From Coemansia sp. RSA 487 (lineage: Eukaryota; Kickxellomycota; Kickxellomycetes; Kickxellales; Kickxellaceae): a stretch of DNA of 48,958 nt. Below the pieces are notes generated by a model that saw only the letters and a program-made list of their open reading frames with translations, ran no database searches and was not told the origin of the DNA. The position numbers and the translations under genes are program-made. Numbering within the stretch: position 1 is the stretch's first letter; the number at the start of each line of letters is the position of its first letter. Positions 10,374 to 20,939 of this stretch are shown piece by piece. The stretch lies in assembly GCA_027577595.1 (NCBI GenBank), contig JANBRJ010000116.1, positions 1 through 48,958 on the forward strand, in the 5' to 3' direction.

Positions 10374-10619
10374 ATGCCATACAACATTTTTGACGTCGTT
10401 CTGCACCCAAGCTTGTTCCATCAGCAACACGAACTGCGCTGCCGGTCCCAATCAGCTCCAGGATCTGCCAGAGAGTCAGCCGTATCGTCCTCTTACGTGC
10501 CATCAGCACCACACAATGCTCAGACAATCAGTACACCGCCTGGCCATGCGCAGTGGGGCGACGATGAGTGGGCCGAGGTCCGGAAGCGATTGTGGAATGC
10601 CAAGTGGCCAGGCGCCTGA
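10374..10619 (+). CDS. Small hypothetical protein, 81 residues
   Basis: Not recognised. An ATG in an A-rich context (ACAATA before it) opens an 81-codon frame. The start MPYNIFDVVLHPSLFHQQ and the end QWGDDEWAEVRKRLWNAKW look like two short conserved helices joined by a Ser/Ala/Pro-rich linker of about 45 residues. There is no signal peptide, membrane segment or cysteine pattern. It stands alone, with more than 700 bases free of genes on each side. The amphipathic, tryptophan-rich end makes chance coding less likely, but no family can be named. Confidence 0.45.
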   Translation: MPYNIFDVVLHPSLFHQQHELRCRSQSAPGSARESAVSSSYVPSAPHNAQTISTPPGHAQWGDDEWAEVRKRLWNAKWPGA

Positions 10620-11329
10620 TAAATAGAAGAGTTTTATCTCATACTCAAAGAGAGATGAGAAAAATTCGGACCTTATAATTTCACACGGCGTTATTTGCAT
10701 TATTATCCAGATCTTGAGCTGAAATATGGATCTGGTAGATGCAAAATAGCCCGTTTTGTCTCCCCTGCAAGCTTCTGGCATTTAAAGGAGTCAAAATGCG
10801 CTCCTTTTGCTTGTAAGCCCATATATCCATATAACTTAATACCTCATTTTTAATTTATTGTTCTGTTCTTCCTTCGTTTGAACCTTGTAATATACAATCA
10901 GCAAAAAATTTTGGTCATGTGCCCATTTTACCAAAGACCTGGATGAAATGCCTCCAATCTGGACATGGTCAGAGAAGGGGGTCCCATTGGTGTAACTCTA
11001 ACTCTACAGCGCACAGACAATGGCTTGCAAAGCGTGCAAAAAAAAACCATTCCATCTATGAAACGAGGCATCCCAAAATTCAAACATCATGCGCCAATTG
11101 AATGGACCAAATAGTAAAAGCCATTTACTTTTCTTCATTTTGTGCTCGTTTAGTAGTAGCTTTGTATTTCTGCCACCAGATACCATCCAGTTCCACTTAC
11201 TACTTACTGCGTCACCCACATGAATGGCAAGCGATTCTCATCAGCCATCTGTTACTGGGAGTTCCATTCGTAGAGCCTTTTTTATCTGGTTGTCATTAAC
11301 ACACTGTTCTTTTATTATCTGTTACACAT
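10620..11329. other. Intergenic, upstream of the SNF2 gene
   Basis: AT-rich sequence with no protein-like frame or RNA gene that I can see. It should hold the promoter and leader of the SNF2-family gene. Confidence 0.5.
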
Positions 11330-14300
11330 ATGCCACAGCTAGAGGCCACACTGGAAGGTGCGGTTTCAGTCCGACAACCTAACATCAGCAGCAACAGCCA
11401 GAATGGTAATCGACGATCGCCATGCCACCAAAAGCGGCAACAAGACCAACAGCAGCAGCAGCAGCAGCAACGACGACGACGACTAAAAGTTGATCGTCGA
11501 TCTATTGACCCAGATGACGATCTACCAACATTGCTTGACATATTCCAGTTTCTCGATTCGCCCGATTCAGCACCATATATAGACGTGTGTATGTCGAGCT
11601 GTTATAGCGATATTTTCCAAGCATGTATTGGAGATAGCACGTATGCCGGGATGCGCACACAGCTGTACAAGTATCAAAAGAACTCGCTGTTCAAGATGCT
11701 CAAGCGTGAGCTATTGCCTGATTTCTTCCTTGATCCAAACTACATACCCCTACGGACCACCGGGCCCGAAACAGACAAAAGTATAGCTGCGACAAAGAAG
11801 CTACAACACCCGCTTCTTCCCTACTTTCAGTTCGCCCATGGGTTCGACGATGCGACAAACCCATGGGTTTATAAAAGGAGCCACGGGGCAAATGACGGTC
11901 CGGTGCGGCCCCAGGACGTGACATGGTATAGCGACACACGCGGTGGCATTATTTGCGAAGATATGGGCACAGGGAAGACATGCGAATGCCTAGCGCTTGT
12001 ACTTTTGACAAAGCGGCAGATGGCCAGTCCGCCGGCGGAAGGCCAGCTCTTGCCGTGTGTGGGAACTGTGGCGTCCGCCCTTGCGACTGATCTGGACGGC
12101 AGTCAGGAGCCAAGCACAGATTCCAGGAACGGCAGTGTTCGCTCGCTAAAGCGCATGGCAGCCCGGGCGGCGCTGCTGAGCTGCGCAGAGTCCCTGCGGG
12201 TTATGCACGATGATGGTCTGCTGCCAAGCGCTATGTGGAGCCAACTCGAGCCATACCAGCCATACTATTGGGTGAATCCGATCGTCGAGAACCGGCCTAG
12301 GCGAGGCACCAGCAACTACAGCGCCGAGCAGATGTCGTTCAAGGTGTATGTGAGCAGCACCACGATAGTGGTTGTGCCGGACAACCTTGTTGACCAGTGG
12401 GTCCGCGAAAAGTACAAGCACATCGAGGACACTGGCGGGCTGGAGATGCTCAAGATCGACAGCAGCACGCTCACGGTGCCGGAGCCAAAGAAGCTTATCC
12501 AGTACGACGTGGTGCTGATATCCGTCAGCAGGCTCTCCAAGGAGTACATCCCGATAGACACCAACATATCGGGGTTGCGGTACCTATGCCGGTGCTACTC
12601 GCAGGGGCTCGAGCAGTGCGCATGCGGCAAGCGGAGGGAAGCTGCGTCGTACAGGTCGCCGCTGCTCCGTGTGCACTGGAAGAGGCTGGTGGTTGACGAG
12701 GGCCACATCATGTCGAGCCGCAACGCAGCGCGGTCGCTGATCGCCGCCTATCTGATCGCCGACCGCCGGTGGGTGTGCACCGGAACCCCAACGCACAACC
12801 TTGTGCATGCCACATCGGAGATATTTGCAGACTATCCGATGCGGTCCGCAGACGACCCGGATGATCTTTTACAGGCAGAATCATCGGGCTCTTTGACTGT
12901 AAGCGAATGCTCGCAGAGTCCGGACTGCAGATCGCCAGCCGAGAGACATCGCCACAAGCGACGCAGATACAAGGTGGGCTTGAAGGAGAGCTCGGCTGAT
13001 TTCTTCCAGCTCGGCATGCTGGTATCCAAGTTTCTGCGCGTGGATCCGTTTGCCCAGTCGACATCGCACTGGGCAAGTATAATGGTCCAGCCGTACAAGC
13101 GAAACGAGCCTGGCGCGCGCGGCCGGCTTCGAGCACTCATGCAGAGCATAATGGTGCGCAACAGGCCAGAGTCGATCGGCTGCGAGGTCCAGATTCCGCC
13201 TCTGCATGAGAAGGCAGTCACACTATTGCCATCGCGCCTCCAGATGCTCACGTACAACACAGTTGTTGCCTTTTTCCACATAAACGCTGTCCTGACGGAG
13301 CGTGTCGGCAGGGACTACTTCTTCCATCCCGAAAACAAAAAGCATCTGCGGCAGATTGTAGAGAATCTGTTTCTTTCCTGCTTCTGGTTTTCGGCGAGCC
13401 TGAAGCACATCAAGGATGGTATTGACAACGGGCAGCGGGCGCTCGATCTATGGAACCAAGGTAAAAAGCCGTACTCCGACGACGACGTCACGCTGTTGCG
13501 CCGCAGCATCTCGGCGCTGCAGCGCGCGTCAGAGGACAACGAATGGGTCTATGCAATGCAGGCCGCATCTGTTGGATACCAAGCGCACGGCCTTCCGGCT
13601 CGCATGCAAGCCGGGTGCTTCTTGTACGACTCTGAGCTGCAGTCCTCAGTAACTCTTCTGACTGCAGACCAGATCGCCAACATCAACACAAGGGCCAAGA
13701 CAATGCTAGCCACCAGCGACGACAACCTTCCGCCACTGTCCAGCAACCTCAGCCCGCAGGAATTCGAAATGGTTGGTTCTGCATGTGTATCTGCCTGCAC
13801 AAGCAGCAAGGTTGCCTATGTAGTCAACTGTGTGCGTCGCTACCAGCACGACGAAAAGTGCATTGTGTTTGTAAGCACCCAAAACGAGGCCGCAAGTATC
13901 GACGATGCGCTGCAGCTGGCACGCATACCACACCTGGTCTACTCGAGCTACGGAATGAGCCAGAGCCAGCGCCGCCACAACATCACTACCTTCTCCACAA
14001 GTATGATGTACAACACGATCGTTATGGATGTGCATCTGGCTGCTTACGGCATTGATCTGTCCGCTGCATCGCGTGTCTGGTTCGTCAGCCCTATTTGGCA
14101 GGCCGCACGCGAGCGCCAAGCTATCAAGCGCGCGCACCGTTTGGGCCAAGTGCGACCGGTCTATGTAGAGACGCTTTTGACTGCCGAATCAGTCGAGCAA
14201 GCCCTGTGGACGAGGCGCCAGGAGCTGTCTTGCGACAGCACCGAAGTCATTTCCGGCGGCGTTGAAGAGGATGGCAAAATGCGATCTATGCTCTCAAACA

Positions 14301-14545
14301 CCCGGTTCGTTGAGAGCTGTGATGAAAAGTTAGCGCCGTTTAGCACGCAAATCCCGATCCTCCAAGCAAATACTCGATATCCGCAGCTTCTTTTGCGCAA
14401 ATACGACATGTGGCGACCTGGATCTCCTTTAGGTGCTACCAAGCAAGTACCGTTTTTCAAAACCAAGCGGTTGGTTCTTAATATGCCCGATGTTTCGGAA
14501 GCTGCAGACCAGGCAAGCCGTTCAGGCGCTGGCTCTTTTACTTGA
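11330..14545 (+). CDS. SNF2-family ATPase without RING finger (orphan fungal helicase-like)
   Basis: A 1071-residue, intronless member of the SNF2 ATP-dependent DNA translocase family. The N-terminus has a polyglutamine run (about residues 41-48) and a basic patch. A helicase Q-like region (LYKYQKNSLFKML) precedes Walker A, GGIICEDMGTGKT with Lys216. The Walker B box is VVDEGH at about 454-459, and motif III is CTGTPTHN. A cysteine cluster (CRC...CAC, about residues 420-432) sits just before Walker B. The second lobe has CIVFVSTQN, and motif VI QAIKRAHRLGQ starts at about residue 930. No C3HC4 RING is present between the lobes, unlike Rad5/Rad16/HLTF. I recall uncharacterised fungal SNF2 proteins with the same GGILCEDMGTGKT signature, so this looks like that orphan group. 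A DNA repair or chromatin role is inferred from family only. Confidence 0.85.
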   Translation: MPQLEATLEGAVSVRQPNISSNSQNGNRRSPCHQKRQQDQQQQQQQQRRRRLKVDRRSIDPDDDLPTLLDIFQFLDSPDSAPYIDVCMSSCYSDIFQACIGDSTYAGMRTQLYKYQKNSLFKMLKRELLPDFFLDPNYIPLRTTGPETDKSIAATKKLQHPLLPYFQFAHGFDDATNPWVYKRSHGANDGPVRPQDVTWYSDTRGGIICEDMGTGKTCECLALVLLTKRQMASPPAEGQLLPCVGTVASALATDLDGSQEPSTDSRNGSVRSLKRMAARAALLSCAESLRVMHDDGLLPSAMWSQLEPYQPYYWVNPIVENRPRRGTSNYSAEQMSFKVYVSSTTIVVVPDNLVDQWVREKYKHIEDTGGLEMLKIDSSTLTVPEPKKLIQYDVVLISVSRLSKEYIPIDTNISGLRYLCRCYSQGLEQCACGKRREAASYRSPLLRVHWKRLVVDEGHIMSSRNAARSLIAAYLIADRRWVCTGTPTHNLVHATSEIFADYPMRSADDPDDLLQAESSGSLTVSECSQSPDCRSPAERHRHKRRRYKVGLKESSADFFQLGMLVSKFLRVDPFAQSTSHWASIMVQPYKRNEPGARGRLRALMQSIMVRNRPESIGCEVQIPPLHEKAVTLLPSRLQMLTYNTVVAFFHINAVLTERVGRDYFFHPENKKHLRQIVENLFLSCFWFSASLKHIKDGIDNGQRALDLWNQGKKPYSDDDVTLLRRSISALQRASEDNEWVYAMQAASVGYQAHGLPARMQAGCFLYDSELQSSVTLLTADQIANINTRAKTMLATSDDNLPPLSSNLSPQEFEMVGSACVSACTSSKVAYVVNCVRRYQHDEKCIVFVSTQNEAASIDDALQLARIPHLVYSSYGMSQSQRRHNITTFSTSMMYNTIVMDVHLAAYGIDLSAASRVWFVSPIWQAARERQAIKRAHRLGQVRPVYVETLLTAESVEQALWTRRQELSCDSTEVISGGVEEDGKMRSMLSNTRFVESCDEKLAPFSTQIPILQANTRYPQLLLRKYDMWRPGSPLGATKQVPFFKTKRLVLNMPDVSEAADQASRSGAGSFT

Positions 14546-14771
14546 AATTATCTCGTTACTTCTCGTCGTCATCCTCCCAATTTCCGCTTGCCAATACACC
14601 TTTCTCTAATAGGCTTCTCCATTTGCTTTGCAAAAAGTTATTTTTTTTGTTTTTGCAATTTTTTTGGTGAAAATGATAGAGAAAAAAGTGCAGCATTTTT
14701 TAGAGGTTGAAACTTTTAAAAGGCAGTTTTACGTTTTGTGAGACCAGTCAGTCAGCAGATAACAGTTTTTT

Positions 14772-17700
14772 TTACATACGGCCGTAGAATGTCTCCAGAT
14801 CCTTGATCAAAAAGCCTAAGGCTTGGCTAGCGGTCTTTGCATCCGAAGGGTTTGAAACTACCTCGCCAAACTCGTCGAGAGCTGCTTGAGGTTTAGGCTG
14901 TGCCATGCCGCCAGCGCCGCTAGAGGAATCGGTGTTGGGCTGCTGCTGTTGCTGCTCCTGCTGCTGCTGGTGCCGCTGCTGCTGCTGTGGCTGGTCCTCC
15001 CGCGCCGCAGCTGCCAGCGCATCCCTAGCTTCACTTAGCATATGCAAACGAATGCGCTTGATGATTCTCAGGCGTGCGCGCCAGGGCGAGATAAACTCTG
15101 TCGCATGTGTATCTACAATGTTGGAGTTTGAAAACACCTGCGAAAACAGCGCCGCATGGATAGCCACGCTTCTCACAAACAGCGGCAAGGCACTCAGCGC
15201 GAGGAGCTTTGGCTCCATTGCCGGGCCAACAAATGGCACGTCTGGGTTGACCTGCGTTTTGACCTTGTAGAGCTGTTCAAACTTCGGAACATTGTACGCG
15301 GGATCGCTCTGAGACCATGCTGACGTATCTTCCTGTACAGAAGTCTGCCCATCCACAGGCGTTACAATGATCTGGACAAAGTTGAACTGGGTGTAGATTG
15401 TTTCAAAATCGTACTCCTTGCCGGATTCGTTGAACACAACGTGCACATAGTCGTTTCCCATGTGCGCCTTTTTGCGCAGGATCTTTTCCTGCTCTCCCTT
15501 TTGTGCCGGCATCAGCGTGCCCACATGGAAGACCAGCTTGCCGACCAGATCGCGCCATGTTATCGTGTAGCGACCGTCGCCATCCTGGCCACTCGTGTCC
15601 AGCCCAGCCGAAAAGCCTTTCGTCTCGCTGAGGCGTGTGATGTTGCCCAGTCCGCGCAAAAAGGCCCAGTATGCGGGAGAGCCTTGCTGATTCAGTAGGA
15701 TCTCGTATTCTGTCGTTTGACCAGGGCCCACATAGGCAACACTGACCTTGTGCGTGTCTATCGTGGACGTGGTGTCAAAGACGCGTAGCGACCGTGCTAT
15801 TGTTTCGACATGTGTGGGAAGATGCATCGGCGGATCAATGTTCTGCAAGCCTTGGTACGCAGCGATAAACTCCTGGGCTAGGCAGGGAGCAGGACCAAAC
15901 TTGATCGGTAGGCGTGCTGCACGAATCAAGCTTCCGCTTTGCTGAACCAGCTCGCCACGAAGAAGCTTGCACACCGAGTCAACAGGCAGAGTATCAGTGT
16001 CTGTGCCAGGGCCCGAGGGTCCGGATATAACCAGCGAATGCAAACGGCGATTCCGACTGATGTTGCGGCCACGCGAAATCATATTTGCAGGAGACGAAGG
16101 GGCCAGCGAAGCAGCCGGTGGCTTGAATGACGGGTTGGCCATAGGCGATGTCGGAGATTGTGGTAACTTTGACCTTTCCGCCTGCTTCTTCATGACCTCC
16201 TCCGGCAGATTGACAATTCGCGAAGAACTGCCGCTTGGGCTGCGCACCATGATCTGGGCCAACGGACCATCCTTTTGGGCACGGATCGTCACAACGCCAT
16301 TATGCTGCATCCAGCTGCGCTCGATGACTGGGCCAAAGTCCTCCTTGACCGCCGCATCGGCCTGACCGAGAACGTCGTTGCTTGTCCGCTTATAGTTGTG
16401 CAGGATCATGTCAAGACACACTTCGTTGGACTCATCCAGGCCACTGTGGCTGTAGTTTGACTGCAAAAGCCCAAGGATAAGATGGTCAACAGTCTCCGCC
16501 TTGAGCCCCGGATTGAGGGACAGGTAGTAGACGCTTATGACTTGGTACGCCATGACAAGCACATACTGGCCGAGCGCAAGCTCCTTCATGGTGTCGTTTC
16601 GCGAGGCAATAATGCTGCTTGCTGCCCCCGGCACAGCGCTGGAGCTTTGGCGGCGGTGGCTGCTGCTTGCGCGCGACGACATGTTGCTGTTATTGCTGCT
16701 GCTATCGATGGGGCTGCCAATGGGCAGGCCGATGGAAAGGTTGGCCTCGCGCCGCCGTTGGTTGTTGTGGAAGCGGATGTAGTTGATGGCCACAGCAAAA
16801 AGCATCCTGTAGTCCTGCGAGCGCAGGTTGGCATGGAGAACCCGTTCGCGCGACAGCGAAGAGACAAACTCGATGAGATGCACACTGAGCTTTCCAGCCG
16901 AGTATATCTTCGCCAGCTGCTGAAGAGTGGACGACAGCGAGCGTATCATCGCTGGTGGGAGCTCGAGCATGCCGACGCTCAGCGCATGAAGGCAGGTCTG
17001 CGACGAAGCCGTTACGCCTGACGTCACAATCAGACCATCGCGGAAGGCAGTGATGAGAAGGTCCTCCAGTTCGCGCGTCAAAAAGTCCTTCTGGTTCATG
17101 ATGCTAATCATCAGGCCATAGGCATGCGTCAGGATCTTGGTCTTGTCGTCGGCAGAAACGCGCGAGCGCGTGTCTTGCCCGCAGACATCGCTCTTCAGAT
17201 GGCTGATCAGGTACGAAAGCAAGTTCGTGGTTTCCTCTCCGCACACGCCAAACAGATATGTGTTTCCAAGCTGATGCATAAGCCCTTCGCACAGCACATA
17301 GTATGTCTCGATATTTGTGTTTGTCTGGAACAGACTCAGCAAGATGTTCACATAGCGCGCTACAGGGAAAGGCACGCCCTTGTTGCATACCGTGGGTTTG
17401 ACCTTTGCAGCAATCGCAGCTGCAATCGCACGTGTCGTGGTATTGTTCCTGGAGCCGGCGATAGTGCTATCCATGTCATTCTGGTCGTCGCCTTTGGCGT
17501 CATCGGATGCGCCATCTCTGTCGCTCAGATCTGGTTTCCACAGCTTTATACGCGCGTTTTCGTTAAGACTCACCCGCTGGTCCACAACCGTGTCACGATC
17601 GGGACTCAACACATACAAGTTCATATTCGAATCCGAATGCAGTCGCATAAACACCGTCAGAATTTTGCGCATGACCGATTGGAACGTGTGCTCAGACTCG

Positions 17701-20219
17701 AGCAGATCCAAGAGCAGGTTAGTCAGCTTGATTGTGTCTGTAGCCCATTGCGCGTAGTCTCTCTCGATAAGTGCGTCTGCGGTAGTGATTCTCCACTCAA
17801 ACACACTAAGGAGACAGCTGATCAGAAGTGAAATACGACCATAGCTGGGATATGTCCGCTCGTCCTTGACAGCCGAGCTGTCATCTACAGGTTCAGACAG
17901 CACCAACATCGGCTGATGGCCGTGCACGGTCTGCTGAGTAACAGCCGACTCCTCTGCATTTGCTATGCCCTTTTCCTGGTGCCGACGCCCCTGCTGCTGC
18001 TGCTGCTGCTGTTTCTGTTGTTGTTGTTGTGGATTTCTAGTGCGACAGTACGTCGGCTCGGTGGCTGCACGTGCTGCAGCAGAGACTATGCTGCTAAAGA
18101 GATCCGATCGAATCGCCTTCCTAAGCGACGAGCTGAGCATTTCCAGTACATGCCCAACAATTTTGTCATCAACCTCAAGGTGAAGCTGCTCAAACACAGA
18201 TATGACGATAGGAACACGCTCTATATCCGACGAGTACACATCCACAGACTCTGCAAAGACCTTTCCGCACAGCCGAACCACATAGCGTCGAAGCGCCACA
18301 GACCGTGCGCGATCAAAGTAGTACAGGTGCATCATCTCGTTCAGCGTTTCGAGCCAGTCAGACGACCCCGGGCGCAGGCTTCCACGTGCATCAATAAACT
18401 GCAGCATGCTCTGAGCAAGCTCGTCGTTGAGGACCGTACGCATTCGGTAAAGGAGTTCTATAAGCGATAATGGCGTTGGCGAGTCGCTTCTACGGAAGAC
18501 GCCGACAATTGACTGTAGAGCATAGTCGTAAAGATACGCCAATGTTGGCTGCTCGCCTTCATCTTCATAAAGGCTATTTTCCTTTTCCGATGCATCCTCT
18601 GCATCCCCATCATAGCGATCCGACAGGCGACAGTCCACCGTGTCTTCCAGAATGCTTATTAGCACAGCCCAATCGTCGGACAACATCGAGTCAACACGGT
18701 CGTCGTTAACCACCCTGCACAAATAAGGGAAGATCAGCCGAAGCACCCTCGGATGCATGTGCTGCGCTGCTTTGTGCAACACGGGCAGGCAGTTTCCAGT
18801 GCGCAGGCTGAACTGGAAGCCAGTTGGCCCAGTGTCCATTACCTGGGTTATGAAGTAGACCATGCCGTTGACAGCGTACTGGTACGGCGTCATCGACGGC
18901 ATTTTGTAAAAGGGTAAGACATTAAGCAACGTGTTTCCCTTGTGGAGAATGCGGTTCATTGACAGCAGCGTATCGCGCATGTAGCAGGACGTGAAGAGAA
19001 TGCGGATGATTTCGCAGCACAAGTCATTGCACTCTGAGATGCTGGCGGTGGTGGTGCACAGGAGCATGATTCCGGGCAAGAGCACGTCCTGTGTTATTGC
19101 ACCGTACGTGATAACAGTCTTCAAGAACTGCAACACTCCATTGAGATGCTCTGGTTCTGTCCACGTCCACGATACTGCCTCAATGCCATCCTCAGCAACC
19201 AGGCGGGGCTGTGACGCATGCTCGCACAGCCAAGATGCAGCGTCCGATACAGCAGAAGGGTCCAGTACCGGGTATTCAATCGCCACAAGCGAAGAGAGAA
19301 AGTCCAGCGACGCAGTAAGAGCACCATGTGCTGCAATCGTCTCCACCTCCAGAGGTTCGATCTGTGGGGTTTCGGCATACTGCGCATGCGCAGTCATTCT
19401 GACCCAGCGCTGCGTGCGTTCAAACCAGTCTGATGGATCGCCAGTAAGGCAATGGCCATTGTCCGACGCCCACGCTGCGCACTGCAAGGCAAGCGCAGTC
19501 TCAGTCCAGCCCTCGGCCTTGGCGATGACCGAAAGCATCTCCTCGCGTGTCTTTTTAGCATTGCCGCCAAAGTCATGGTCCTGTGGGCTGCTCTTTGCAA
19601 TGCTGGCAAGAAGAGCCAATATAAGAATCCGAGCACGCAACATCAGTTCGTCGTCGATATTGTTGTCGAATGCAAACTCCACAATGTCGCGCAACAGCTT
19701 CCATAGCTCGCCAATGTTTGTCACACTGCTTGTGCTCAGCTCGAATGTCAAGGACTGCAGTGCATCAAGACGATCTGGGAGGGATGTGGTTTTGTCAAGC
19801 AGACCAGCATGGTCATGGGCCAGCAATACTGCATCAGAACGCACAAGGTTTGCGCATGTGTCAACAGAGCCAGCAACCGAATGCGTGCTATAGCTGTCAG
19901 GGCACTCAGTATGTGCACGTGAGGTTTCGAGAGCAGAGTTTTGCTGCTGCTGCTGCTGCTGAGACATTGCGAGATACGTTGCTGTATGGCTAGCATTGCG
20001 GGATGCTGGGGTCGAATCAACCGCGGCAGTAATATCGGAGCCACTTATACCAGGAGGAGGACTGGAACCACTTTTACTATCCTGTGCAAAGGAGCTGCGC
20101 AGAACATGGCGAAACAGAGCGGAGAGTGAGGTAGTGCCTCGCCCACCGACGTTGCTGCTGTTATCGCTTCCGGGTTGAGCAGAGCGCCCGGGTTCGCCGG
20201 AACGCTCACCGCTATCCAT
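14772..20219 (-). CDS. tsc2: Tuberin, TSC2 orthologue (Rheb GTPase-activating protein)
   Basis: Tuberin, with TSC1/hamartin, stimulates GTP hydrolysis by Rheb and so restrains TORC1. It is a single 1815-codon frame without introns, close to the size of human tuberin (about 1800). The long N-terminal and middle parts are helical, as expected for the tuberin repeats, interrupted by low-complexity linkers (a polyglutamine run at about 705-720). The Rap/Ran-GAP domain lies at about 1460-1680: AYVGPGQTTEYEIL, YWAFLRGLGNIT, then HMGNDYVHVVFNE, where Asn1589 in HxGND fits the catalytic asparagine thumb. FETIYTQFNFVQIIV follows. The C-terminal tail has a second glutamine-rich run at about 1749-1765. 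The ATG at 20219 is the first of the frame. Fungi that keep TSC2 include S. pombe; S. cerevisiae has lost it. The gene converges on the SNF2 gene with about 225 bases between stops. Confidence 0.93.
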   Translation of the reverse strand: MDSGERSGEPGRSAQPGSDNSSNVGGRGTTSLSALFRHVLRSSFAQDSKSGSSPPPGISGSDITAAVDSTPASRNASHTATYLAMSQQQQQQQNSALETSRAHTECPDSYSTHSVAGSVDTCANLVRSDAVLLAHDHAGLLDKTTSLPDRLDALQSLTFELSTSSVTNIGELWKLLRDIVEFAFDNNIDDELMLRARILILALLASIAKSSPQDHDFGGNAKKTREEMLSVIAKAEGWTETALALQCAAWASDNGHCLTGDPSDWFERTQRWVRMTAHAQYAETPQIEPLEVETIAAHGALTASLDFLSSLVAIEYPVLDPSAVSDAASWLCEHASQPRLVAEDGIEAVSWTWTEPEHLNGVLQFLKTVITYGAITQDVLLPGIMLLCTTTASISECNDLCCEIIRILFTSCYMRDTLLSMNRILHKGNTLLNVLPFYKMPSMTPYQYAVNGMVYFITQVMDTGPTGFQFSLRTGNCLPVLHKAAQHMHPRVLRLIFPYLCRVVNDDRVDSMLSDDWAVLISILEDTVDCRLSDRYDGDAEDASEKENSLYEDEGEQPTLAYLYDYALQSIVGVFRRSDSPTPLSLIELLYRMRTVLNDELAQSMLQFIDARGSLRPGSSDWLETLNEMMHLYYFDRARSVALRRYVVRLCGKVFAESVDVYSSDIERVPIVISVFEQLHLEVDDKIVGHVLEMLSSSLRKAIRSDLFSSIVSAAARAATEPTYCRTRNPQQQQQKQQQQQQQGRRHQEKGIANAEESAVTQQTVHGHQPMLVLSEPVDDSSAVKDERTYPSYGRISLLISCLLSVFEWRITTADALIERDYAQWATDTIKLTNLLLDLLESEHTFQSVMRKILTVFMRLHSDSNMNLYVLSPDRDTVVDQRVSLNENARIKLWKPDLSDRDGASDDAKGDDQNDMDSTIAGSRNNTTTRAIAAAIAAKVKPTVCNKGVPFPVARYVNILLSLFQTNTNIETYYVLCEGLMHQLGNTYLFGVCGEETTNLLSYLISHLKSDVCGQDTRSRVSADDKTKILTHAYGLMISIMNQKDFLTRELEDLLITAFRDGLIVTSGVTASSQTCLHALSVGMLELPPAMIRSLSSTLQQLAKIYSAGKLSVHLIEFVSSLSRERVLHANLRSQDYRMLFAVAINYIRFHNNQRRREANLSIGLPIGSPIDSSSNNSNMSSRASSSHRRQSSSAVPGAASSIIASRNDTMKELALGQYVLVMAYQVISVYYLSLNPGLKAETVDHLILGLLQSNYSHSGLDESNEVCLDMILHNYKRTSNDVLGQADAAVKEDFGPVIERSWMQHNGVVTIRAQKDGPLAQIMVRSPSGSSSRIVNLPEEVMKKQAERSKLPQSPTSPMANPSFKPPAASLAPSSPANMISRGRNISRNRRLHSLVISGPSGPGTDTDTLPVDSVCKLLRGELVQQSGSLIRAARLPIKFGPAPCLAQEFIAAYQGLQNIDPPMHLPTHVETIARSLRVFDTTSTIDTHKVSVAYVGPGQTTEYEILLNQQGSPAYWAFLRGLGNITRLSETKGFSAGLDTSGQDGDGRYTITWRDLVGKLVFHVGTLMPAQKGEQEKILRKKAHMGNDYVHVVFNESGKEYDFETIYTQFNFVQIIVTPVDGQTSVQEDTSAWSQSDPAYNVPKFEQLYKVKTQVNPDVPFVGPAMEPKLLALSALPLFVRSVAIHAALFSQVFSNSNIVDTHATEFISPWRARLRIIKRIRLHMLSEARDALAAAAREDQPQQQQRHQQQQEQQQQQPNTDSSSGAGGMAQPKPQAALDEFGEVVSNPSDAKTASQALGFLIKDLETFYGRM

Positions 20220-20939
20220 ATACTACACTGCTATTTTGGAGGGATGGAAGTGAAGTAGGGTAAATTGCCAGCCCGACAGAAAAAAAAAGCAGATAAATAA
20301 ATGTGCAAGTATGTATTAGATGTGTGCACAAAGCAAAGAGAAGCAAGTACTTGAAGGCGGAAGCTATTGCAACTTTTCGGGTTGCAATAAAAAAAAAGAA
20401 AATTAAGCGTTAGCAAAAAAAAGGAAAGAAAAGAAAAGCGACTCGATGTGCATTGAAAAGCCAAAATCGCAAAAAGGGGGGGAAGGGAATGGTAGGGGCC
20501 AACCGAGACTGCCACACAAGCCTCACCACTTCCTGTGCACCACAGATAGAGCAGACAGAATCCATATATAGACACTGTCTGCCTGTTCAACATCGTTTCT
20601 TCCAAGAGGAGCACACATGCTTTTCCAGCTCCAAACCGACAGTGCATTTCCCGTGAGATGTTCGCCCGCAAACGCGCGTACCCAACATCAAGAAAGGAGT
20701 GGGTGCTGCTGCGACTATGAAGTCTCCATGGCATCCACACAGCCAGCGCCGACAAAGATACTTGTTCCGCTAGAATCGCGCAACTGAGAGAAGACCTCTT
20801 CCCCCAAAGCTCCCCGTCATTGTGCTGTTTCATTTGCATGATGCAGTCTGGCGACCAGAACCATCATGCTTGGATGTGGTGTTTCCTCTGATGAATCGCA
20901 CATTCAGCAGGCGTGGTCTTGTATCTTAAGCAGCGATGT
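20220..20939. other. Intergenic, tsc2 promoter side and alg1 3' flank
   Basis: No convincing gene. A minus-strand open frame covers most of it, but its translation is rich in phenylalanine, leucine and cysteine and has no family features. The region contains A-rich tracts near 20280 and 20390-20430. Confidence 0.45.

Noticed and set aside
18991-19893. 300-codon plus-strand frame
   Set aside because: Antisense to the tuberin gene, Ser/Cys/Arg-rich, with no family resemblance.
20231-20839. 202-codon minus-strand frame upstream of tsc2
   Set aside because: Phe/Leu/Cys-rich translation from AT-rich intergenic DNA, no domain features and no splice signals that fit.
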